A program made the translations under genes and the position numbers. A DNA stretch of 49,304 nt, from assembly GCA_945875545.1 (NCBI GenBank), contig CAMCKZ010000013.1:1-49304 (forward strand), given 5' to 3'. This DNA is from Polyangium aurulentum. GTDB taxonomy: Bacteria > Myxococcota_A > Polyangia > Polyangiales > Polyangiaceae. The notes below the pieces were generated by a model. It had not been told where the DNA came from. It searched no databases and worked only from the letters and a program-made list of their open reading frames with translations. Of this stretch, positions 42,769 to 49,304 are shown one piece after another; within the stretch, counting starts at the first letter, position 1, and every line of letters begins with the position of its first letter.

Positions 42769-44889
42769 TCAATCGTGACCGATGGCTCGCCGGTAGCGGT
42801 CGCGTCGGGCGTCGTCGCGCAGCACGTGGTAGGCTTCTTCGACGACCTCCAAGATGGCGCGCAGGTCGGCTTCGAGGGCGTGCAACTGCGCGTATTGAAG
42901 GATTCGGCCCGGGTCGAATGACCGGCGTATGTCGAGGTATGCTTGACGTATTTCGAAGCTGTTGGCCTTCGGTGAGACCCCAAGAAGTGCGAAGTAGTCG
43001 CCTTCGTCGACGAGGCGACGGCGTGCCGCAATGCGATGGCGAAGTGCGTCCGCGTCGACGGACGACATGCGTCCCCCTTCGGCCGGTGGCGAGTGTTTTC
43101 CCTCGTCGCCGATGTGATCGATGGCCTGAAGAATACGCAGATGCACGAGCGCATCGAGGGTGAGCATGTGGCCAGAGAGGGCCTTGGCGGCGCGCTCATC
43201 GATGATGGAGTGGGTGACGTCTGCGAGATCGATGACGCCATCGAGGCCGCTCAACGCGTCTACGCTCTCCTCGTAGGCCTCGCCGGGCACGAGCTGAAAG
43301 GCCTGAGTGGAGGCCCGCTCTTCGAGGCCAGACACGCCGCGCGTCATGCTGAAGGCGCGCACAAATACGGCACTTCCCGCGAGGGCGCCAAACACGGACG
43401 GCCCCTCTTTTTCCCCGGTATTTTCCGCGAAAGAAACCGTTCCGCGCTCGCTCGCCAACATGGCAGACACTATTTGCTCGCCGTGGAGACGAAGCAGCGG
43501 CCACAAATCGTCTTGCGCGAGATGACCTCGGGCGACCAAGGCGGCGCACGCGAGGCGAGGCACCGGCGACAACGTGAAGCCGGTGAGTAGTGCGCGCGTG
43601 AGAAACCCTCGCCGCTCGAGGAGCAGCGGCAGGGCGTCGTCGGGGGCGTTGCTTTGCGCGGAGCAAAAATCACCGTCGCGGAGGGAAACCGTGCGCGTCG
43701 AATCGTCGCCGGTAAAAGACAGGGTACCCGTCGCGCGCTGGCTCACGAGCGACGCCATGTACGACGGCGCGGTTCCGCGCGAGAGGGTCGCGGGAGGCAA
43801 ATCGCGCCCCAAATCGCGCGGGGCGAAGGCTCTCGCAGCGGCGGCCCACCCGCGGCCCAGGTTGTCCCCTGTGCGCGCGAGGACGATTGGGGTGGGCGGT
43901 GGAGGCTCGAGGGGCTCGTCGTTCGCTAGGTGGGGCACGTAGGCCGCCGCAAGCGCCGGATTTCGGGGGATCGGCGTGCGCCGTTCTGCGGCCGATGGGT
44001 TGATCGACGCGGGCTTCAAGGCGCTGCGGTAGCCCGGCATGGTACTGCCACGCCCGGGCGCGGCGGTGCCGGTTGCTTGGGGTGCGCGGCGTTGCTTTGC
44101 GCCCTGCAACGGGCCTGGCGTCTGAAGGCGTTCTTCGTCGCTCTTGCCGCGCCGGTGACCGGCGCTCGTCGTGTATGATCGCTCGCTGCCGAGGTTCGGT
44201 TCCATCGCCTCGGACTCCGCTTCGTCCGGCAGTACGCCTTCCAGGTCTTCTGGCCCGAGGAGCACGCCAATTTCGGCCTCGCCATCGATGTTGGGGCTCA
44301 ACCCCGACAAATCAAGGGACGCGACGCGGGCCTCGGCGGCGGCCAAGAGCTGGCGGATATCGTCGCCGAGTTCGGGCAAGCCCACCTCCGGCACGAAACG
44401 GCCTTCGTTCGCTGCCTGACCCACGACCCGTCCGGAGGGTAGGTCTTCCGGCGGCGTTTGCGAGGGAGATCGCACCCGTGGCCCGGGCCTTTCGCGCTGG
44501 GCATCGCCTGGGCCGACGAGCGACTCGATCTTTCGCACGAGCGCGGCGGCATCGATGGGGCGAAGAAACAGCCCGCTTCCGTCCTGCATGAGCGCGTCTT
44601 CGGAACTGCGCAAAAGCCCGCCGACTGCGGCCACAAAAAGCACATGAACCGACTCGCCACCGACGATCGTTCGAATCTGCGCGACCACGGTCAAGCTCGA
44701 AGCATCGACGACATCGAGAATCACCGCCGCGGGACGTTCAAGGCGCACGCGGTCAAGCAGCCGGTGGCGCGGAACGTCCACGGCATCGTATCCGGCCTGG
44801 GACAGCGCGGACTCAATTCTTGTTCCCTCCGCCGACGGATCGCAGACGTAAATGGTGGGCCTGGGCGGCCCAGAATTTGTGCTGCTCAT
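42769..44889 (-). CDS. receiver-like / DUF4388 / J-domain fusion protein
   Basis: The 706-residue protein has a degenerate receiver domain at the N-terminus (about 10-125). A long disordered Pro/Arg-rich linker (about 130-355) follows, then a DUF4388 (PATAN-like) segment near 365-480 (YMASLVSQRATGTLSFTG, then VSLRDGDFCSAQSN). A C-terminal J-domain covers about 640-706 (DYFALLGVSPKANSFEIRQAYLDIRRSF). The HPD tripeptide needed to stimulate Hsp70 is replaced by FDP, so ordinary co-chaperone action is doubtful. The family is typical of Myxococcota signalling proteins. It lies 2 bases after the TatA-like mini gene in the ppk1 operon. Confidence 0.85.
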   Translation of the reverse strand: MSSTNSGPPRPTIYVCDPSAEGTRIESALSQAGYDAVDVPRHRLLDRVRLERPAAVILDVVDASSLTVVAQIRTIVGGESVHVLFVAAVGGLLRSSEDALMQDGSGLFLRPIDAAALVRKIESLVGPGDAQRERPGPRVRSPSQTPPEDLPSGRVVGQAANEGRFVPEVGLPELGDDIRQLLAAAEARVASLDLSGLSPNIDGEAEIGVLLGPEDLEGVLPDEAESEAMEPNLGSERSYTTSAGHRRGKSDEERLQTPGPLQGAKQRRAPQATGTAAPGRGSTMPGYRSALKPASINPSAAERRTPIPRNPALAAAYVPHLANDEPLEPPPPTPIVLARTGDNLGRGWAAAARAFAPRDLGRDLPPATLSRGTAPSYMASLVSQRATGTLSFTGDDSTRTVSLRDGDFCSAQSNAPDDALPLLLERRGFLTRALLTGFTLSPVPRLACAALVARGHLAQDDLWPLLRLHGEQIVSAMLASERGTVSFAENTGEKEGPSVFGALAGSAVFVRAFSMTRGVSGLEERASTQAFQLVPGEAYEESVDALSGLDGVIDLADVTHSIIDERAAKALSGHMLTLDALVHLRILQAIDHIGDEGKHSPPAEGGRMSSVDADALRHRIAARRRLVDEGDYFALLGVSPKANSFEIRQAYLDIRRSFDPGRILQYAQLHALEADLRAILEVVEEAYHVLRDDARRDRYRRAIGHD

Positions 44890-44891
44890 GG

Positions 44892-45101
44892 CTACGGTTG
44901 CCCGATGCGGTCGCTTTGGGTCGCGGGTTTCTGTGCGGCGTGCCCGAGCCCAAATCGCCCCAGCACGCGCGACGTGGTGCGCGCAATCGCGGGCAGGGAG
45001 ACGGCCAGGTAGACGAGGCCCACAAGAAAAAGCGCAAAGGCGAGCTCGCCGGTCGTCAGGTCGACATAGGAAAGAACCGAAGGCTCGAGGCTATTGGCCA
45101 T
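44892..45101 (-). CDS. small single-pass membrane protein with TatA-like layout
   Basis: The 69-residue protein starts with ATG 45101, inside the last codons of ppk1 (11-base overlap), and ends 2 bases before the next gene. It has a short N-terminus, one membrane helix (GELAFALFLVGLVYLAVSLP) and an amphipathic stretch (AIARTTSRVLGRFGLG). The order resembles TatA (helix, then LPeiAR-type hinge), but the canonical FG hinge is missing, so the likeness may be chance. The genetic coupling to ppk1 and the J-domain gene supports a real gene. Confidence 0.65.
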   Translation of the reverse strand: MANSLEPSVLSYVDLTTGELAFALFLVGLVYLAVSLPAIARTTSRVLGRFGLGHAAQKPATQSDRIGQP

Positions 45102-47337
45102 GTTTTTTGCGCGCTTTTTTTGCGGGCGGAAGGAGGCTCGAACGGGCCGAGGTTGGGCGCGAGTGCGCCAAGTGAAAAGTACGCGAAGAGATAGCGCCAA
45201 GCTCGCCGGATCGCGAGGTTACACGTGCGGCGTCGATGAACTTTTGCTGACTACGCACAGGGCGTCCGCCGTCTTTGATGCGATCGTACGACCCGTCAGC
45301 ACGCAATGCCCACGCCTTTGTGTTGTCGGCCAGTTGCCACGCAAGCATTTCGCTCACGCGTTCGCGGATTTGAGGGTCCAAAATGGGGCACAGCACCTCG
45401 ACCCGGCGATGAAAGTTGCGCGGCATCCAGTCGGCAGAAGCCAAGAAAAACTCCTCGACGCCGCCGTTCGTGAAACGCATGAGGCGCGAGTGCTCGAGGA
45501 AGCGGTCGAGGATGGCGCGAACCTCGATGGTTTCGCTGACGCCGGGAACTCCCGGGCGCAGGCAGCAGATGCCGCGCACGAGGAGACGAATGGGAACGCC
45601 GGCCTGCGAGGCGCCATAAAGGGCCTCGATGACATCGGCGTCGACGAGGGCGTTCATCTTCGCGACGATGCCCGACGGACGGCCCGCAAGCGCGTGCTCT
45701 CGTTCGCGGTTGATGAGGAAAAGAATGTGGTCGTGCATCGTCAGCGGCGCGATGACGAGTTCGTTCCATTTGGGCGGCGTACTGTAACCCGTGAGCAAGT
45801 TGAAGAGCGACGACACGTCTTCGCACAGCGCCGGACGCGCTGAAAAAAAGCTCACATCTGTGTAAAGTCTCGCGGTTTGCGGGTTGTAGTTTCCCGTGGC
45901 CAAGTGCACGTAGCGGCGCAAGTGCCCTTTTTCCCGCCGCACAACAAGCATGCACTTTGCATGTGTTTTGAGGCCCATCAAACCGTAGACAACGTGCACG
46001 CCGCTTTGCTCGAGGGTGCGTGCCCAGGCGATGTTGGAGGCTTCGTCGAAGCGGGCCTTGAGTTCGACGATCGCGGTGACCTGTTTGCCTGCTTCTGCGG
46101 CGCGGGTCAGGGCCTTCACGAAAGGCGAATCGCCGCCGGTTCGGTAGAGGGTTTGCTTGATGGCGAGGACGTCCGGATCGTCGGCCGCGGCGGTCACGAA
46201 GTCGACGACGCTCTCGTAAGAATCGTACGGATGATGAAGCAAAATGTCGCGATCGCGAATGACGGAAAAGAGGTCTTCTGCGTCGCGAAACGGCTTGGCC
46301 ACGTGGGGCGTAAAGGGTTCGTCGCGAAGGTCGCGGCGTTCTTCAAACGCGCTCAATTTCAGGAGATCGGTGAGGTTCAGGATGCCGCGCGATACGTAAA
46401 CATCGCGCTCCGGATCGAGCTTGAGAGCCTTGACGAGTTTGGCGAGAGAGGCCGCCGGTGCATCTCCTGAAACTTCCAGGCGAACAGCATTGCCGCGTTC
46501 TCGTTTTCTCAGCTCTTGCTGGATGGTTTGCAAGAGGTCTTGGGCCTCTTCGTCGTCGATCGAAAGGTCGAAATTGCGCGTGACGCGAAAGATGTAAACG
46601 CCCTTGAATCGCGCCCCGGGAAAACACGTTCCGACGTGCCGCGCGATGACGTCTTCGAGGAGAACAAAGGCGTTCTTGGCGCGCTGACCATTGGGCAAGC
46701 GGACGCCGCTTACCTTCATGAGGCGCGGCAACATGGTGGGCACCTGCACGACGCCGAAACCCGACTCGGTGGCCCCTTCTCGCGTGAACATGATGCCGAG
46801 GTTCAAGCTCTTATTTCGCACGTGCGGAAACGGGTGCCCCGGGTCGATCGCGATGGGCGTGAGGATCGGAAAAATTTCTTGCACGAAGAGTTCGTCGAGT
46901 TCTTTGAGCAGTTCTTCTGGCAGTTGGCCGGGCTTGAGGATTAGAATTCCGTGTTCCGGAAACAGAGGAAAAAGCCTGTCTTGCAGCGCGGTCGCCTGCA
47001 TGTGGGCCAGCTCGTGAGCGCGCTCGCTGATGGCCGCCAGTTGGTCGCTGACCGAGAGCCCATCGGGACTCTCTTCGCCTACGCCGCCAGAAAGTTGCTG
47101 CTTCAGACCCGCCACGCGAACCATAAAAAATTCGTCGAGATTCGATGCGACGATGGCGTGAAACTTGAGCCGTTCGGCCAAAGGAACCGCGTCGCTGTCT
47201 GCCTCGGAGAGAACCCTCGCGTTGAACTCCAGCCAAGAAAGTTCGCGGTTCAAATAAAGGCGCGAGGAGGTCAGGGAATGGGCGTCGCCCGAGGGACGGT
47301 CGCGGATCGTGGCGGAAGGAGGAATAGCGTCGCTCAT
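45091..47337 (-). CDS. ppk1: polyphosphate kinase 1
   Basis: The 748-residue protein makes polyphosphate reversibly from ATP. The N-terminal RELSWLEFNARVLSEA and HAIVASNLDEFFMVRVAGL, the central HHPYDSYESVVDF, and the catalytic His near residue 478 in RRYVHLATGNYNP are standard for PPK1, as are the paired phospholipase-D-like domains. The C-terminal tail (about 700-748) is longer and more basic than usual (PPAKKARKKHGQ). It is the first gene of a three-gene minus-strand operon and is divergent from the DHH phosphoesterase gene; polyphosphate metabolism and DHH exopolyphosphatase-like enzymes are a plausible pair. A 15-base palindrome (45949-45963) lies in its coding sequence. Confidence 0.96.
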   Translation of the reverse strand: MSDAIPPSATIRDRPSGDAHSLTSSRLYLNRELSWLEFNARVLSEADSDAVPLAERLKFHAIVASNLDEFFMVRVAGLKQQLSGGVGEESPDGLSVSDQLAAISERAHELAHMQATALQDRLFPLFPEHGILILKPGQLPEELLKELDELFVQEIFPILTPIAIDPGHPFPHVRNKSLNLGIMFTREGATESGFGVVQVPTMLPRLMKVSGVRLPNGQRAKNAFVLLEDVIARHVGTCFPGARFKGVYIFRVTRNFDLSIDDEEAQDLLQTIQQELRKRERGNAVRLEVSGDAPAASLAKLVKALKLDPERDVYVSRGILNLTDLLKLSAFEERRDLRDEPFTPHVAKPFRDAEDLFSVIRDRDILLHHPYDSYESVVDFVTAAADDPDVLAIKQTLYRTGGDSPFVKALTRAAEAGKQVTAIVELKARFDEASNIAWARTLEQSGVHVVYGLMGLKTHAKCMLVVRREKGHLRRYVHLATGNYNPQTARLYTDVSFFSARPALCEDVSSLFNLLTGYSTPPKWNELVIAPLTMHDHILFLINREREHALAGRPSGIVAKMNALVDADVIEALYGASQAGVPIRLLVRGICCLRPGVPGVSETIEVRAILDRFLEHSRLMRFTNGGVEEFFLASADWMPRNFHRRVEVLCPILDPQIRERVSEMLAWQLADNTKAWALRADGSYDRIKDGGRPVRSQQKFIDAARVTSRSGELGAISSRTFHLAHSRPTSARSSLLPPAKKARKKHGQ

Positions 47338-47394
47338 GGCTTACCTGTTCGGATGCGCAGCAATTTCCCGACCTATGGCACGTTTCTATGCCTT

Positions 47395-47410
47395 GTATCG
47401 TGACAGATAC
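47395..47410. promoter_or_regulatory. inverted repeat in the ppk1 / DHH divergent gap
   Basis: GTATC-GTGACA-GATAC lies in the 129-base region between the two divergent starts. It is a candidate operator for either gene; no clear Pho-box pattern was seen. Confidence 0.3.
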
Positions 47411-47466
47411 GTAGTTTTTGCGCCGTGGCGCCGCCCGCCAAAAAGGGTGGTACTCCATGCTCCACA

Positions 47467-48567
47467 ATGAACGACGTCGCTAGGCGCCTCACACTCATGG
47501 CCAGCACCCCCGAGCAACGCGCGAAAGCCTTCGAGGAGACCTTCGCGGCGGTGAAGGGGTCGCACGTCGTCACCGTTCTCCGTGGGCATCCAGACCCCGA
47601 CGGAATTGCCTGCGCCATCGCGCAAGCGCACATCGCGGCGCGCTTTGGCGTGCAGAATACAATCGCGTATGTGCACGAGCTAAGCCACCGAGAAAACCGG
47701 GCCCTCGTGAAGTTGCTGGGCCTCGAACTTCGCAAGATCAAGAGCCTGCGCGAGCTCGGCCCCGTCGATTTTATTTCCCTCGTCGACGCCCATGATGTGG
47801 AGCCTGATCTTGCCGATACGGCGGGTGTCGAGGTGCTCTCCATCGTCGATCACCATCGCGCGCCGGCGCCTCCGAAAGCCCGCTTCGTCGACTTGCGCCA
47901 AGACGTGGGTGCCACGAGCACGATCTTCGTGGAGTACTTGGAAGCGCTGTGCCCGCTCGACGCCGACATCGAAGAAGATAGGCGCATTGCCACGGCCCTG
48001 ATGCACGGCCTCGCCACAGACACCGACGACTTCGTGCTGGCGCGCGCCAACGATTTTCGCGCCGCCGCGACCCTCGCCGAAGTCGCCGATCGCGATCTTC
48101 TCGCGGACCTCTCGCGCAGGCTCATCGCGCCGAACGCGATGGACGTCATCGCGCGCTCCCTCGGTGCCCTGATTGTGCGGCGCAATTTTGCGATCGCCGG
48201 CGTGGGTTTCGTCAGCGAAACCGATCGCGATACCATCGCGCAAGCAGCCGACTTTCTCGCGCGCCGCGAAGACATCGACACCGTCGTTGTCTACGGAGTC
48301 GTGGGCGAAAAATACATCGAGGGGTCGCTTCGCACGCACTCTCCGAGCGTCGATCCTTCCGTGTGGCTTGAGAACGCATTTGGCCACGACGAGCAGGGTC
48401 GCGCCTACGGCGGCGGTCGGCGCGACAAGGGCGGTTTCCGAATTCCGATCGGCTTTTTGGGCCGCACCACAGACCGCGCGCAACTGTGGCAGCTCGTCGA
48501 ACACTCCACGCGCAACGTTCTGCTCCGCCAAGTGGGCGACGAACCGTCTCCCGTCGTTAAGCCCTAA
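47467..48567 (+). CDS. DHH family phosphoesterase
   Basis: The 366-residue protein (an in-frame GTG at 47425 would add 14) has DHH motifs: RGHPDPDGIACA, LVDAHD, VDHHRAP and, later, LMHGLATDTDDF. A C-terminal RNA/nucleotide-binding-type domain (DHHA1-like) follows. That domain has GGGRRDKGGFRIP where most members have GGHxxAAG. The superfamily covers oligoribonuclease NrnA, cyclic-di-AMP phosphodiesterase and exopolyphosphatase. Substrate is open, but the divergent ppk1 makes polyphosphate or nucleotide turnover worth testing. Copy 5 of the recurrent 11-mer lies inside. Confidence 0.9.
   Translation: MNDVARRLTLMASTPEQRAKAFEETFAAVKGSHVVTVLRGHPDPDGIACAIAQAHIAARFGVQNTIAYVHELSHRENRALVKLLGLELRKIKSLRELGPVDFISLVDAHDVEPDLADTAGVEVLSIVDHHRAPAPPKARFVDLRQDVGATSTIFVEYLEALCPLDADIEEDRRIATALMHGLATDTDDFVLARANDFRAAATLAEVADRDLLADLSRRLIAPNAMDVIARSLGALIVRRNFAIAGVGFVSETDRDTIAQAADFLARREDIDTVVVYGVVGEKYIEGSLRTHSPSVDPSVWLENAFGHDEQGRAYGGGRRDKGGFRIPIGFLGRTTDRAQLWQLVEHSTRNVLLRQVGDEPSPVVKP
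47651..47661 (+). repeat. copy 5 of recurrent 11-mer TGCAGRATACA
   Basis: GCGTGCAGAATACAATC inside the DHH gene, encoding V-Q-N-T-I. Confidence 0.5.
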
Positions 48568-48587
48568 GTTTCGGTCACGTGACGTGC

Positions 48588-49304
48588 ATGCAAACGCCGC
48601 TGCGCCTCGCGTATGTCGGCCTACCGCTCGGCGCAATTCTGCTCCATCGCGATGGCCACGACCTCGTGTGGGCGGGGCTGCCCCGGCGCGATTCCCTGGG
48701 AACTCGCCGGGTTCAGCGCGTTCTTGGCGAGCGCGTTGAGGTAATGCCTAAACTAGACGCAGCGTGCCTCAAGCGCGTACGAGAGATGGGCGCTAACTAC
48801 CTCGTGAGTTGGTTCTGGACGAAGCGCGTGCCGCCGCTGTGGCTCAAGGCATTTTCGGGTCAGACGATGGGCGTGCACCCGTCGTTGCTTCCACGGCATC
48901 GCGGCCCCGATCCGATTTTTTGGGCAATTGATGCGGGCGATTCGGTCACGGGCGTGAGTGCGCATCGCCTCGAAGAAATCTACGATGTCGGAGGCGTGCT
49001 CGGGCAGCGCTCGGTACCCATCGACGACGCCGTCAACGGGTGGGCGCTGGCGAAGCGACTGGATCGACCGAGTTTGGCCCTGTTGCGAGAACTCTTGGGC
49101 CGCGTGCGGGCGGGCGAAGGGCTGGGCGCGCTTCCGCAAGATGAGACCCTCGCGACAGAAGCGCCGGCGCTTGCGGACGAAGACCTAGCCATTGTATGGT
49201 CGTGGGATGCTGAGCGTATTCTTAGGCGCATACGCGCTGCATCCCCGTGGCCCGGAGCGTGGACGCAGATCGGCGCGGAACTCGTGACCGTCGTCGAGGG
49301 GGCC
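48588..49304 (+). CDS. formyltransferase family protein (3' end outside window)
   Basis: The gene starts with ATG 48588 and reads 239 codons to the window edge without a stop. The motif GVHPSLLPRHRGPDPIFWAID is the formyltransferase core, whose usual form is HPSLLPxxRGxxP. TGVSAHRLEEIYDVGGVLGQ matches the metal-site-like Asp region, and a C-terminal PWPGAW resembles the Fmt C-terminal domain. It could be methionyl-tRNA formyltransferase or a relative acting on sugar amines. The N-terminal LAYVGLPLGAILLHRDGHDL departs from classical Fmt, so I do not give a symbol. It begins 20 bases after the DHH gene. Confidence 0.8.
   Translation, partial: MQTPLRLAYVGLPLGAILLHRDGHDLVWAGLPRRDSLGTRRVQRVLGERVEVMPKLDAACLKRVREMGANYLVSWFWTKRVPPLWLKAFSGQTMGVHPSLLPRHRGPDPIFWAIDAGDSVTGVSAHRLEEIYDVGGVLGQRSVPIDDAVNGWALAKRLDRPSLALLRELLGRVRAGEGLGALPQDETLATEAPALADEDLAIVWSWDAERILRRIRAASPWPGAWTQIGAELVTVVEGA

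Noticed and set aside
47338-47466. Pho box for ppk1
   Set aside because: Only one CTGTCA-like half-site is visible on the minus strand; no direct repeat with the right spacing.
1-49304. tRNA, rRNA, insertion sequence or prophage content
   Set aside because: No cloverleaf, transposase, integrase or phage-like gene was seen in any gap or frame; gaps are all below 300 bases.

Overview
The window is a GC-rich, densely packed bacterial chromosome segment with almost no intergenic DNA and many 4-base ATGA/GTGA gene overlaps. The gene content points to a member of the Myxococcota, probably a Polyangia-like lineage. The pointers are a Pkn-type Ser/Thr kinase with an extracytoplasmic C-terminal domain, a DUF4388/J-domain fusion, a DUF1292 protein, a CPBP glutamic protease, and a combined alternative complex III / caa3 oxidase operon. 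This assignment is inferred from gene content, not from a marker gene. No tRNA, rRNA, insertion sequence, prophage or CRISPR array was found, and no stretch over 300 bases lacks a gene.

Layout. Positions 1-3515: 5' end of an agmatine-deiminase-like gene, a membrane-anchored unknown, an sdhC with no sdhA/sdhB beside it, a strong bidirectional terminator, comF, and a DUF1292 gene antisense to the comF tail. Positions 3558-9325 (minus strand): a probable operon of a hexapeptide acyltransferase, a PLP-dependent amino acid decarboxylase, an acyl carrier protein and a 10-TM ABC exporter, which looks like a small uncharacterised biosynthesis-and-export locus. Positions 9412-16617: Mrp/ApbC ATPase, MoxR-type AAA ATPase, trmB, a CysQ-like phosphatase translationally coupled to a FAD amine oxidase, a HEAT-type lipoprotein and folK. 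Positions 16644-25847 (plus strand): prkA, a transmembrane Ser/Thr kinase, a CPBP protease, a HAD phosphatase, nadC, birA and a PP2C phosphatase, mostly overlapping.

Positions 26008-39980 form one long respiratory operon. It encodes alternative complex III (ActA-F: pentaheme c, Mo/Fe-S-like subunit, two NrfD-like quinol subunits, DUF3341, monoheme c), a small TM protein, a SCO copper chaperone, an A2-type caa3 cytochrome oxidase (CoxB with a fused cytochrome c domain, CoxA, CoxC, CoxD) and a lipoprotein. Electrons would pass from quinol through ACIII hemes to CoxB and O2. Several subunits carry His-rich tails, and CoxB has an unusual insertion inside its CuA loop.

Positions 40028-49304: an 8-bp tandem repeat, an unknown anchored protein, a lytic transglycosylase, an S1-domain protein, a minus-strand operon of ppk1, a TatA-like mini-protein and a receiver/DUF4388/J-domain protein, then a DHH phosphoesterase and the start of a formyltransferase.

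The most unexpected non-gene signal is an 11-mer, TGCAGRATACA, present five times across the window. Four copies lie inside unrelated genes; in two of these it is read as the rare codon pair AGA-ATA.
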